NCBI GenBank assembly: GCA_030826945.1
Contig: JAPQLC010000023.1
Span: forward strand, 21,130-85,129
Reading direction: 5' to 3'
DNA from: Candidatus Thiobius zoothamnicola
Lineage (GTDB): Bacteria; Pseudomonadota; Gammaproteobacteria; Chromatiales; Chromatiaceae
DNA: 64,000 nt
Shown: piece after piece, positions 55,774 through 64,000 of the stretch
How the letters are laid out: each line of letters starts with the position of its first letter
Numbering within the stretch: position 1 is the stretch's first letter
Program-made: the position numbers and the translations under genes
Notes under the pieces: model-generated
The model's database searches: none
Told to the model about the DNA's origin: nothing
Seen by the model: the letters and a program-made list of their open reading frames with translations, nothing else

Positions 55774-56236
55774 GAAGCTTGCTTGATTTGGTATGAACAA
55801 GGTATTCGCCTTTTGCGCGCTGGTCTCAGTCGCGTAACATTTGAATCCATCAGACAAGGTCCGCATCAACTGGACTGACATCTACTGAGGCGTCATCTAT
55901 GGATGGCGGCGCTAGCACTCCGCTATTATTTGCTGAAACCGCCGTGATTGAACTGGCGGTGCGCTGCCAACGACAATGACTGGCTCTCCGGCGTGTGATT
56001 TCTGCCAAGGGTGTTGGGTTGTCGGAATATCCGGATAGGCGCTATTTTTAATAGCATGATAATCAATATCAATGTGGCATAGGACAGTGCGCAAACAAAT
56101 TGCTCAATAAAGAAAAAACAGGTCGGTAGCGTGGAGTTCCGCCGTCGAATCAATATTGCAAGGACGGCATGTGAGCAAAGCCAATTAATCAATGAATAGA
56201 TAGTGGTCTGCCGACCATGATAAACGAGCCAGTTGC
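55774..56236. other. Intergenic region between soeC and fis
   Basis: No gene is convincing in these 463 bases. A minus-strand frame with two hydrophobic patches overlaps the fis start and has no ribosome site. A Fur-box-like sequence lies at 56052-56070 but has no obvious target. The fis promoter must lie near the right end; I could not fix it. Confidence 0.4.
56052..56070. promoter_or_regulatory. Fur-box-like sequence
   Basis: TAGCATGATAATCAATATC agrees with the 19-base Fur consensus at about 14 positions. The nearest gene is fis, 167 bases downstream. It may be a chance match in an AT-rich stretch or a relic of a lost iron-regulated gene. Confidence 0.3.
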
Positions 56237-56521
56237 ATGAACAATCCCGTACTATCCGCAACAATCTTGCCCGCACGAGGCAATATTCCTGAACAAAGCG
56301 CCTGCCTGAACGATTTGGTGGAGAGAGCTTTGGATGATTACTTCAACCATCTTGATGGTGCTATGCCGCATGATCTGCATCAGTTGGCGATCAGCCAGGT
56401 TGAGCGTCCATTGTTAAGCAAGACTTTACATTATGCTGGCGGCAATCAAACGAAAGCAGCCAAAATGCTGGGCATCAGCCGCGCGACTTTGCGTAAGAAA
56501 CTGGAATCCTATGGGTTCTAA
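56237..56521 (+). CDS. fis: DNA-binding protein Fis
   Basis: A 94-residue nucleoid protein. The C-terminal helix-turn-helix GGNQTKAAKMLGISRATLRKKLESYG is the Fis signature, and the N-terminal dimerisation helices precede it. Fis bends DNA and regulates rRNA and growth-phase genes. In enterobacteria it follows dusB; here it stands alone before rnr. Confidence 0.94.
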   Translation: MNNPVLSATILPARGNIPEQSACLNDLVERALDDYFNHLDGAMPHDLHQLAISQVERPLLSKTLHYAGGNQTKAAKMLGISRATLRKKLESYGF

Positions 56522-56572
56522 CGGGCGGTTTAGTTGGTACCACCATCACCTGCGAATCTGAGACATTAAACA

Positions 56573-58795
56573 TTGACTAAACGCCATTCTGCAAAAAGCA
56601 AACCTCAAGACCCTCATCGCGAGCGCGAAGCGCAAAAATACGAAAATCCGATTCCCAGCCGCGAATTCATCATGGACGTCATCAAAACCTCAGGTTGTCC
56701 AATGTCTTTTGATGAATTAACGCGTCAGTTGCAACTGGAATCCGACCAATGCCAGGCTTTGTCACGCCGGGTCAAGGCAATGACACGGGACGGTCAATTG
56801 GTACGTAACCGGCGTGGCGGACTTTGTTTGGTCAACAAGCAGGATTTAATCGCCGGGCGCGTGATTGGTCATGCTGATGGTTTTGGTTTCCTGAAACCGG
56901 ATGCGGGAGGCGAAGATTTATTTCTCGGGCCGCGTGAAATGCGCAAAGTCTGGCATGGCGATCGCGTGGTGGTTCAGGTCTCCGGTTACGATCGTAGAGG
57001 GCGGCTGGAAGGAGCCGTCATTGAAGTATTGGAGCGTGCCGTCCAGCATTTGGTGGGACGGTTACATACTGAACGCGGGATTGTCAGTCTGACCCCGGAT
57101 AACAAACGCATCGCGCACCAAGTCTTGATTCAACCTGATCAACTGAATCAAGCCAAGGATGACCAAGTGGTTGTGGTGGAAATTATCGAACATCCGCATG
57201 AATGGCGGCAGCCGATTGGCCGGGTGACTGAAATCCTGGGAGATCACATGGCGCCAGGCATGGAAACGGATGTGGCGATTCGTTCGCATGATATACCGGT
57301 TGAGTGGCCGCAGGATGTGCTGGATGAAATTGCCGGTCTCGAACCGGAAGTGCCGGAGGCCGCCAAACAAGACCGCAAAGATATCCGTCATCTGCCATTA
57401 GTGACCATTGATGGTGAAGATGCGCGTGATTTTGATGATGCCGTACATTGCAAACGAACACCGAAAGGCTGGCGTTTGTTGGTGGCGATTGCGGATGTTT
57501 CAGCTTATGTCGCGCCGGACAGCGCTTTGGACAAAGAAGCTTATAACCGCAGTACCTCGGTTTACTTTCCCGACCGGGTCGTGCCCATGTTGCCGGAAAT
57601 TCTCTCGAATGGTTTGTGTTCGTTAAATCCGCAAGTGGATCGGTTATGCATGGTGGCCGAATTGTATTTCGATGCGCAGGGAGACATGTTTCGCTCGCGC
57701 TTTTATGCTGGTGTCATGCATTCAAAGGCGCGCCTGACTTACGATCAGGTTGAAGCCATGTTATCCGGCACCGATCCGGCGTCATGTGAGCAATATGCGG
57801 AGCTATTGCCGGATTTACATGAGCTTTATGCCTTATATCAAGTATTGCGCGCGGCCAGGGCGAAACGTGGCACCATTGATTTTGATACCCATGAAACCCG
57901 CTTCCAGTTTGATGAGCATGGCAAAGTGGCTGGCATTGCACCGCAAGTGCGTCATGATGCGCACCGCATGATTGAAGAGTGTATGTTGGCCGCCAATATT
58001 GCCGCCGCGCGTTATCTGCTGCGTAAGAAACAGCCCGCGCTCTATCGCATCCATGAAAGACCTGGCGTGGAGAAATTAACGGATTTGGCTGGGTTCTTGC
58101 GCGAACTCGGGCTGGAATTATCCGGCGGCCTGGAACCGACGGCGCAGGATTATGCGGACCTGATGGAGCGAACCCAACACCGGTTGGATTTTCATGTCAT
58201 TCAGGTCGTGTTGCTCAGATCCATGATGCAGGCAGTTTATTCCTCAGACAATATCGGGCATTTTGGCTTGGCGTTCGACGCCTACGCGCATTTCACCTCA
58301 CCCATCCGGCGTTATCCGGATCTGGTCGTACATCGCGCGATTCGTCATCTTTTACTGGGCGGCAAGCCAAAGGACTTTATCTACAGTGCGCATGACGTGG
58401 CGGCGATGGGCGATCATTGTTCTTCCCTGGAGCGTCGCGCTGATGAGGCGTCGCGGGATGCGGCTGACGCCTTAAAGTGTGAATTCATGCTGGATAAAGT
58501 GGGCAACGTATTCAGCGGCGTTATTTCCGGTGTGAATGCGTTCGGTTTGTTTGTTGAACTGGATGATATTTACATCAGTGGCCTGATTCATGTCACTGCT
58601 TTGGATAAAGATTATTTTCATTTTGATCCTGTCGGACATCGTTTGACGGGTGAGCGTACTGGCAAAGTATATCGTCTGGGTGATCCCATTAAAGTGCAAT
58701 TGGCGGCGGTCAATATGGATGAACGCAAGATTGATTTTCTGCTGGCTGAGGGAAAGCGGCAAAAAAATGCCAAGAAGAAAAAGCATGGCGGTTGA
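56573..58795 (+). CDS. rnr: Ribonuclease R
   Basis: A 740-residue processive 3'-to-5' exoribonuclease that degrades structured RNA. It has an N-terminal winged-helix region (SREFIMDVIKTSGCPMSFDEL), cold-shock domains, an RNB catalytic domain with acidic residues in TIDGEDARDFDDAVH (about residues 280-294), an S1 domain and a basic tail (KRQKNAKKKKHGG). The TTG at 56573 is the only available start that keeps the N-terminal domain. Confidence 0.95.
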   Translation: MTKRHSAKSKPQDPHREREAQKYENPIPSREFIMDVIKTSGCPMSFDELTRQLQLESDQCQALSRRVKAMTRDGQLVRNRRGGLCLVNKQDLIAGRVIGHADGFGFLKPDAGGEDLFLGPREMRKVWHGDRVVVQVSGYDRRGRLEGAVIEVLERAVQHLVGRLHTERGIVSLTPDNKRIAHQVLIQPDQLNQAKDDQVVVVEIIEHPHEWRQPIGRVTEILGDHMAPGMETDVAIRSHDIPVEWPQDVLDEIAGLEPEVPEAAKQDRKDIRHLPLVTIDGEDARDFDDAVHCKRTPKGWRLLVAIADVSAYVAPDSALDKEAYNRSTSVYFPDRVVPMLPEILSNGLCSLNPQVDRLCMVAELYFDAQGDMFRSRFYAGVMHSKARLTYDQVEAMLSGTDPASCEQYAELLPDLHELYALYQVLRAARAKRGTIDFDTHETRFQFDEHGKVAGIAPQVRHDAHRMIEECMLAANIAAARYLLRKKQPALYRIHERPGVEKLTDLAGFLRELGLELSGGLEPTAQDYADLMERTQHRLDFHVIQVVLLRSMMQAVYSSDNIGHFGLAFDAYAHFTSPIRRYPDLVVHRAIRHLLLGGKPKDFIYSAHDVAAMGDHCSSLERRADEASRDAADALKCEFMLDKVGNVFSGVISGVNAFGLFVELDDIYISGLIHVTALDKDYFHFDPVGHRLTGERTGKVYRLGDPIKVQLAAVNMDERKIDFLLAEGKRQKNAKKKKHGG

Positions 58796-58826
58796 TCTAT
58801 CACCAGATTTCCTTTGGAGGTGATGA

Positions 58827-59465
58827 ATGTCAGCAAATCCGTCTGAAAATTTATTGCAATCGGTCGGCGGGCAGAAATTCGCCACAGTGTTGGCTGATCC
58901 ACCTTGGCAGTTCCAGAATCGCACCGGCAAAATGGCCCCGGAGCACAAACGGTTATCCCGCTATCCGACAATGGATTTGGAGGATATTAAGGCATTGCCG
59001 GTGAGCAACATCCTGGCGGACACAGCGCATCTTTATTTGTGGGTGCCAAATGCTTTATTGGCAGAGGGTTTGCAAGTCATGCAAGCTTGGGGGTTCACGT
59101 ATAAAACCCAGTTGATCTGGTACAAAGTAAGAAAAGATGGAGGCCCGGACAGACGTGGCGTCGGATTTTATTTTCGTAATGTGACCGAGGTGGTGCTGTT
59201 TGGTGTCAAAGGGAAAAAAGCGCGGACTTTGCAACCAGGCCGTAGCCAGGAAAACATCATTGTGTCCCGGAAGCGGGAGCATAGCCGCAAGCCGGATGAA
59301 CAATACAAGATTATTGAGGCATGTAGCTGGGGTCCCAGAATAGAATTATTCGCGCGTGGTCCCAGAGAGGGGTGGTTTGCCTGGGGAAACCAGGCGCGGG
59401 ATTATTCCCTGGGCTGGAATACGTATGCTCATCACTCTCAGGCGACTGATGCCTCAAACGGATAG
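58827..59465 (+). CDS. MT-A70-family N6-adenine methyltransferase
   Basis: A 212-residue methyltransferase with the catalytic DPPW motif at residues 24-27 and the family segment LYLWVPNALLAEGLQVMQAWGF. The target could be adenine in DNA or RNA. The size and motif order are those of bacterial and phage MT-A70 proteins rather than the eukaryotic METTL3 type. GGAGGTGATGA precedes the ATG. No restriction enzyme is adjacent, so it looks like an orphan methyltransferase. Phage origin is possible. Confidence 0.88.
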   Translation: MSANPSENLLQSVGGQKFATVLADPPWQFQNRTGKMAPEHKRLSRYPTMDLEDIKALPVSNILADTAHLYLWVPNALLAEGLQVMQAWGFTYKTQLIWYKVRKDGGPDRRGVGFYFRNVTEVVLFGVKGKKARTLQPGRSQENIIVSRKREHSRKPDEQYKIIEACSWGPRIELFARGPREGWFAWGNQARDYSLGWNTYAHHSQATDASNG

Positions 59466-59481
59466 TGGCCTTGTCTTGTTG

Positions 59482-60024
59482 CTAGCCGTTTGCGCCTCCC
59501 TGACGCAGTGTCAAACGGCCCTCACGTTGAATCAATTCAAGCTGTTTTAAAAAACTCATGCCAAGCAGCACCGGTGAATCTGCTTCCATGCCCGGCACAA
59601 TGGTGGCACGGACTTGCTTAAGTTGAATGATGCCCAATTGCACTGACCGCAAAGTAGTTCCCCACACAGCGATAGTGCCGTTGGCGGTCTGGCTGAATCC
59701 TCCGGTTTGTTTGGGCAAACGAAGCTGCTTTGCCAGGCTCTCAGGTAAAGCCACGTCTGTTGCGCCGGTATCCACCAGAAAAGTCACCCGGTGACCATTG
59801 ATCAGACCATTGGCGACATAATGCCCTTGAGCATTACGCTCAAGCACGACTTCCCGCGTCTCTCCCAATGGGAGATTTTCGTCCAGCCCCTGATTTGGAT
59901 TGTATCGATCATCCAGAATTTGTTGAAACAAATACGCCATAAAAACCAAGGCGACGATCCATGCCACCGCAACCATGGTGCCGGAAATGCCTCTTGTATT
60001 GTCATCCTGTTGATTTTGCGTCAT
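59482..60024 (-). CDS. Membrane-anchored retropepsin-like aspartic protease
   Basis: A 180-residue protein with one N-terminal transmembrane helix (about residues 15-35) and a clan AA aspartic protease domain. The catalytic motif is FLVDTGATDVALP, and the second conserved region is VLLGMSFLKQL. This matches the TIGR02281-type family, single-domain and active as a dimer in the periplasm. The ATG at 60024 has an AGG site; the longer TTG frame adds five residues. It is divergent from the MlaC-like gene. Confidence 0.88.
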   Translation of the reverse strand: MTQNQQDDNTRGISGTMVAVAWIVALVFMAYLFQQILDDRYNPNQGLDENLPLGETREVVLERNAQGHYVANGLINGHRVTFLVDTGATDVALPESLAKQLRLPKQTGGFSQTANGTIAVWGTTLRSVQLGIIQLKQVRATIVPGMEADSPVLLGMSFLKQLELIQREGRLTLRQGGANG

Positions 60025-60076
60025 TGTGCCTGCATTCAATTTACGTCTACATGTTGTTTACTTTAAGAGGTCATTT

Positions 60077-60673
60077 ATGAAAACGACTTTGCTCTTGCTT
60101 GCTTTGCTCATTAGTCCGCTCCTGCTCGCCGAAACCGCTGCCGACTCCACCAGTCAGATGGATGAGCCTTTTAAACCGGCGCAACAATTACGGGTTGGCA
60201 TTGAGCGCCTGTTGACTTTTATGCAACAGCAGCCAGCGCCCGATAATGCGCAAATCGCCCGTTTTCTGGATACTGAGATTGCACCATTCTTTGGCTTTGC
60301 GGAAATGGCGCGACTGGCGGCCGGACGCTTCTATGCGAATTTGAGCAAGGATAAACAAGTCCGCATGGAAACGGAAATGAAACGTATGTTGCTGACCCGG
60401 TTGACTCAAGCCCTGATGAGTTACCGTCAGCCGCAAATCCGCTACAGGTCGCCGCGCGTCACGCAGGATGGTCGCACGGCCTATATCACTGTATTGATGA
60501 TTGGTGAGACGCAATATCCGGCGCGGGTGGATTTTCGCATGCAGCGTGGTTCGAGCCATTGGGTGATTACGGATGTGGCGGCCAACGGACACAGTGTGGT
60601 GATGTATTACCGTCGTGAATTAGCCAAGCGTTTCACCCGTGAGATGTATCAGGCAATGGGTGGCATGAGATAG
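60077..60673 (+). CDS. MlaC-like phospholipid-binding periplasmic protein
   Basis: A 198-residue protein with a signal peptide (MKTTLLLLALLISPLLLAE) and a MlaC-type fold: FLDTEIAPFFGFAEMARLAAGRF then MLMIGETQYPARVDFRMQ. MlaC shuttles phospholipids between the outer and inner membranes. The rest of the mla operon is absent, so this may be a paralogue. The ATG at 60077 follows AAGAGG; the longer frame has no signal peptide at its start. Confidence 0.8.
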   Translation: MKTTLLLLALLISPLLLAETAADSTSQMDEPFKPAQQLRVGIERLLTFMQQQPAPDNAQIARFLDTEIAPFFGFAEMARLAAGRFYANLSKDKQVRMETEMKRMLLTRLTQALMSYRQPQIRYRSPRVTQDGRTAYITVLMIGETQYPARVDFRMQRGSSHWVITDVAANGHSVVMYYRRELAKRFTREMYQAMGGMR

Positions 60674-60677
60674 GGTA

Positions 60678-61169
60678 TCAATTGGCTAACGCCAGGCGGA
60701 GACGCAAACCAAGTTCCGTTGAATAGCCAGTGGTCGCATAATCAATGTTTCCCTGGCTATCGATCACAAAGCTGGTGGGTACACCGCGCACACCCCAGCG
60801 CCGGGCCAAATCGCCAGACTCATCCAACATCACCGGCATGTCCAGCCCTTCTGATTCAAGGTAGGTCTGGATTTCGCCTGCGCTGCCGGAAGTCGTCGCC
60901 ACGCTGATGACCGGATAACGTTGCGCAATACTCGCCACGCCGCCATCCTGTAAACGGCATATCGGGCACCAAGTCGCCCAGAAATGGACTAACACAGGCT
61001 TTCCCCGGTAATTGCTCAAAGCCATCGGTTGTCCCTCCAATGAAGGGCCAGCGAGACTGGGGGCGGTAATTCCGGAGGGCAAATCACGGCTGCGCCACCA
61101 TTGAACGGCTGTGAATATCAGGATAATCAGCAGGATATCCCGCAACCAATGTTTCCAACGCCAAGTCAT
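60678..61169 (-). CDS. Membrane-anchored thioredoxin-fold disulfide oxidoreductase
   Basis: A 163-residue protein with an N-terminal anchor (about residues 8-24) and a thioredoxin fold with active site CPIC in FWATWCPICRLQ and a GVPTSFVID cis-proline loop. It resembles ScsD/TlpA-type periplasmic proteins. It is the second such protein in the window and ends four bases after the convergent MlaC-like gene. The partner is unknown. Confidence 0.87.
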   Translation of the reverse strand: MTWRWKHWLRDILLIILIFTAVQWWRSRDLPSGITAPSLAGPSLEGQPMALSNYRGKPVLVHFWATWCPICRLQDGGVASIAQRYPVISVATTSGSAGEIQTYLESEGLDMPVMLDESGDLARRWGVRGVPTSFVIDSQGNIDYATTGYSTELGLRLRLALAN

Positions 61170-61388
61170 GTTAGAGAGGTATCCTTTATTGCAGTTGATG
61201 GATGATTAAAAGGGTTATGGCATTCAAGTCATGGGTTGATGTTCTCCATCAACTCAATCATGGCGAATAGTCGTTTGGGCAAGGCCCCAAGGAGACCGCG
61301 TCGTGCCTAATCTATAATGATCCTAAAATTAAAACTGACAGGGTACTAGAATGTTACGCAGGTTTCTTAATGTGAGGGTAGTGATTTC

Positions 61389-62585
61389 ATGAATAATGAA
61401 AATGGGCGGCATGCTGTCATGATTGATGTTACACCTGATTCAGCGGAAACGAGTCCGCGAGTGAATGCATCCCGAACCGCCAAATGGTTATTCATGATCG
61501 CCATGCTGGTTTTGGTGATGGCATCAGGCCTGTTGTTTGTCGCCTACCAATATGCGCAGGAAATAGCCCGGGATCTCATCACGATAAAGGCCCGGATTGA
61601 GCGTAACGCGCAGGCTCAGGAACAAGTCAGGGAGCAGTTGAAGAACGCCAGACAGGCTGTCGGCGAACAGGCGGACTTGCTAACCGAACAAGTCCGCCAG
61701 GCCGATGAGCAGCGGGAAATCATCCGGTTGGCCCAACAGGATTTTGCTGTGCAAGAACAAAAACTCCGGTCTGAGCGCCAGCGGCTGCGGCAGAGGGAAG
61801 CTGAGTTAACAGCTAGCCTTATTGATGTGCGACGTCGCATAGGCACTTCCGGCAATCAATGGCGAATCGCTGAAGCGGAATATTTAGTGCGGATCGCCAA
61901 TCATCGACTTAACTTGGCCCGGGATGTTGAAACGGCCCGTATCGCTTTGAGGTTGGCGGACGAGCGTTTGCGCGATGCACAGGCGCCAAGCTGGATGCCC
62001 ATGCGCGAACAGATCGCGCGGGATTTCGGTAAGTTGAATAAGGTGAACCTACCGGATGTAGAGCGTATTGCGACGCGCTTGCGGCATTTAATTGAACAGG
62101 TTCCGCAATTGCCGTTAAAGTTTGTGGTGACTGAGGCCCAACCTTTATCACCTGAACTAAAGAGTGCGCCCCGGCATGAGCGTAATTGGGATACTTTATT
62201 GGACGATCTTTGGCAAGGCTTCAAAGAGGCAATACGTATCCGGCGATATGATGGTTCAGCGCCAATGATCTTACCGCCTGAACACCAGTTCTTTCTGTAT
62301 GAAAATATTCGCCAACACCTGGAAGTCGCCCGTCTTGCGGTTGTACGCGTGGATAATGGCTTGTATGGTGAAAGTCTGGACAATGTTCGTCGTTGGTTGA
62401 ATCATTACTTCGATGCGGATCATACGGTGACCCAACAGGTTGGTGAAACGTTGGATGAGCTGAGAAAGATCAATATCCGTCCCAATTTACCGGATATCAG
62501 TGCGTCGCTCAGTGTATTGCAGACACGCCGCCAGTTGATCCATGATCCTGCTTTGCCCTGGCCGGATGGGGATGAAGGACGATGA
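61389..62585 (+). CDS. hemX: HemX protein
   Basis: A 398-residue bitopic membrane protein with one transmembrane helix (about residues 30-52) and a long periplasmic coiled coil (about residues 60-150, Glu/Gln/Arg rich). The NQWRIAEAEYLVRIANHRLNLARDVETA segment is the HemX signature. It is usually encoded in hemCDXY. hemC and hemD are not upstream here; instead about 220 intergenic bases follow the thioredoxin-fold gene. Its exact role in haem synthesis is unsettled. It overlaps hemY by four bases. Confidence 0.88.
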   Translation: MNNENGRHAVMIDVTPDSAETSPRVNASRTAKWLFMIAMLVLVMASGLLFVAYQYAQEIARDLITIKARIERNAQAQEQVREQLKNARQAVGEQADLLTEQVRQADEQREIIRLAQQDFAVQEQKLRSERQRLRQREAELTASLIDVRRRIGTSGNQWRIAEAEYLVRIANHRLNLARDVETARIALRLADERLRDAQAPSWMPMREQIARDFGKLNKVNLPDVERIATRLRHLIEQVPQLPLKFVVTEAQPLSPELKSAPRHERNWDTLLDDLWQGFKEAIRIRRYDGSAPMILPPEHQFFLYENIRQHLEVARLAVVRVDNGLYGESLDNVRRWLNHYFDADHTVTQQVGETLDELRKINIRPNLPDISASLSVLQTRRQLIHDPALPWPDGDEGR

Positions 62586-63883
62586 AAAATCTGTTCAAAT
62601 TATGGTTGATACTGTTATTCGGCGCTATTTTGGGCATCCTGATCCATGATGGTAATGGTTATGTGCTGATCGCCGCCAGTGGTTATACCATTGAACTCAG
62701 CCTGGCGCTTGCTTTGGGGTTAATCGCCCTGTTGTTCGTCGGCTTGTATTTTATGCTTCGATTCAGCATTCGTGCTTACCATCTGCCCAGTGACCTGCGC
62801 TATTGGCGGCATCAACGCAGCGCGCGCCTTGCGCAAATGGCGATGAACAAAGGTCTGCTGGCGATGTCGGCGGGGCGTTGGCGCAAGGCAGAGCGTAGTC
62901 TGTTGAAATACGGCGGCCAGATGGAAATTCCGCTATCGCATTATCTTGCCGCCGCCCGCGCTGCCCAGTTGCAGGGTGCGCATGATCGACGTGATGCCTA
63001 CATTCGATTGGCGTATGAAAACATGCCAGCCGCCCAGGTGATTGTGGGGTTGACCCAGGCGGAATTACAAATGGCTGATCATCAACAGGAACAGGCGTTG
63101 GCGACTTTACAACACCTCCGCCAGGTCGCGCCGCAACAGACTTATGTTTTACGCTTGTTGCGCCGTTTATATGAACAATTGGGGGATTGGGAAAGTCTGC
63201 GTGAGTTGATCCCGGCATTGCGCCGTCATAAAGTGGAGAAAACGGAGGCGTTAAATCAACTGGAAATCATCACCTATCGAAGGCTGTTACAGGCAGCCCA
63301 TCGTGCGGATGATGCGGATATGCTGACCGGAATCTGGCATGACATGCCAAAAGTTTTACAAGCGGATCCTGAGATCATCGTCGAATATGTCGGCTACTTA
63401 CAAGAGTGTCGGCATCATGTTGGTGCTGAAACGTTATTACGCCAAGCTTTACGCCAAGATTGGCATACGCCATTGGTTGAATTGTACGGCTTAATGGAAT
63501 TTCCTGAGCCAGGCGCGCCTTTGCTTTGGTTGGAAAAATTTTTGGATGATCATCCTGATGACCCGGTCTTGTTGCTGGCGCTCGGGCGTCTGAGCATGCG
63601 GGCCAGATTATGGGGTAAGGCGCGCAGTTATTTGGAAGCTAGCATCGCCGGGGATAACCCGCCTCTGCCCGCTTACCGGGAGTTGGGGCGATTACTTGAA
63701 CATATGGGGGAAGGAGAAATCGCGATGCGGTTATACCGTAAAGCGCTCAATATCGATCATCGCCAGAGTCAAATCCCTTTACCAAAAGACATCGGGAGCA
63801 ATCCATTGAATCGGCCACTGGTTGATGAGCAACCCGTATTGGCTTCATTGCCTTACCAACAGCCTCAGGCCCAATGCCAGTAA
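62582..63883 (+). CDS. hemY: HemY protein
   Basis: A 433-residue membrane protein with two N-terminal transmembrane helices (about residues 5-22 and 40-60) and TPR-like repeats through the rest, ending in GEIAMRLYRKALNIDHR. This is the gammaproteobacterial HemY, not the Gram-positive protoporphyrinogen oxidase of the same name. The ATG overlaps the hemX stop. Confidence 0.9.
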   Translation: MKNLFKLWLILLFGAILGILIHDGNGYVLIAASGYTIELSLALALGLIALLFVGLYFMLRFSIRAYHLPSDLRYWRHQRSARLAQMAMNKGLLAMSAGRWRKAERSLLKYGGQMEIPLSHYLAAARAAQLQGAHDRRDAYIRLAYENMPAAQVIVGLTQAELQMADHQQEQALATLQHLRQVAPQQTYVLRLLRRLYEQLGDWESLRELIPALRRHKVEKTEALNQLEIITYRRLLQAAHRADDADMLTGIWHDMPKVLQADPEIIVEYVGYLQECRHHVGAETLLRQALRQDWHTPLVELYGLMEFPEPGAPLLWLEKFLDDHPDDPVLLLALGRLSMRARLWGKARSYLEASIAGDNPPLPAYRELGRLLEHMGEGEIAMRLYRKALNIDHRQSQIPLPKDIGSNPLNRPLVDEQPVLASLPYQQPQAQCQ

Positions 63884-63946
63884 GTTAAGCGTTAAGTTAT
63901 TGCCTACAAAGCACTTTTATAAGCTGGGAAATGAATATCATTCTTT

Positions 63947-64000
63947 GAGACCTTTGCACGAAAGCTTACCAAGTTAAAGGAAATCGCGGATAATCTTTGA
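63947..64000. mobile_element. Probable end of an IS5-type insertion sequence, cut by the window
   Basis: GAGACCTTTGCACGAAAGC resembles the terminal inverted repeats of IS5-family elements, which often begin GAGACCTTTGCA. It starts 63 bases after hemY and continues out of the window, so the transposase cannot be seen. Confidence 0.45.

Noticed and set aside
55926..56276. Minus-strand frame of 116 codons with hydrophobic patches between soeC and fis
   Set aside because: It overlaps the fis start, has no ribosome site and shows no family pattern. Composition alone can explain the hydrophobic runs.
1..64000. CRISPR arrays, tRNA and rRNA genes
   Set aside because: I saw no evenly spaced direct repeats, no tRNA T-arm signature in a plausible cloverleaf, and no rRNA segment. 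This was by eye only; tRNAscan-SE and a CRISPR finder would settle it.

Overview
The window looks like chromosomal DNA of a chemolithoautotrophic, sulfur-oxidising gammaproteobacterium. The evidence is a phosphoribulokinase of the Calvin cycle, a complete cytoplasmic sulfite dehydrogenase operon (soeABC), a twelve-haem periplasmic cytochrome, and gammaproteobacterial housekeeping blocks (ftsB-ispD, thrS-infC-rpmI-rplT, hemX-hemY, fis, acnB, ppx/ppk, mltD). No rRNA, tRNA or CRISPR array was seen.

Layout. 1-8 kb (minus strand): an exported unknown, a TPR protein, the cytochrome with a textbook terminator, ispD-ftsB, and acnB with its own terminator. 8-16 kb: panD, ppx and ppk separated by an unusual two-gene membrane module, a fatty acid desaturase and nrdB. 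16-19 kb: a zinc block (znuA-zur-zrgA), a small membrane protein, yidD and a zinc-ribbon protein. 19.5-23 kb: the thrS-infC-rpmI-rplT translation operon, in which infC appears to use the rare AUC start codon. 23-31 kb: tsaC/speE, prk, a tightly packed five-gene operon (DUF4126, TlpA-like, hemJ, BON lipoprotein, FAD oxidase), a ClC protein and an orphan amino-acid-binding protein. 32-37.5 kb: typA, a TolC-family protein, a methyltransferase and mltD.

Accessory island, about 37.55 to 50.95 kb, between mltD and soeA. The left part is a small array of integron gene cassettes without a visible integrase (a CALIN element). Three attC sites separate an AT-rich orphan gene, a PIN-toxin/partner pair whose toxin gene has an in-frame stop, a 102-residue orphan and msrB. 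The right part is a defence locus. It has a DUF4007 protein, a large P-loop ATPase and a PAPS-reductase-like ATP pyrophosphatase, the set expected for SspBCD DNA phosphorothioation. It also has an extra HEPN-like gene followed by an attC remnant between sspB and sspC. Directly downstream sits a pair that I do not recognise as any described effector: a protein with two GHKL ATPase modules and a histidine-kinase-like H-box, and a protein with a receiver domain that carries a long insertion. SspE and SspA are not in the window. This pair is the best candidate for an undescribed system here.

51-64 kb returns to core genes: soeABC, fis, rnr, an MT-A70 adenine methyltransferase, a retropepsin-like protease, a MlaC-like protein, a thioredoxin-fold protein and hemXY. 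The window ends in what looks like the terminal repeat of an IS5-type element.
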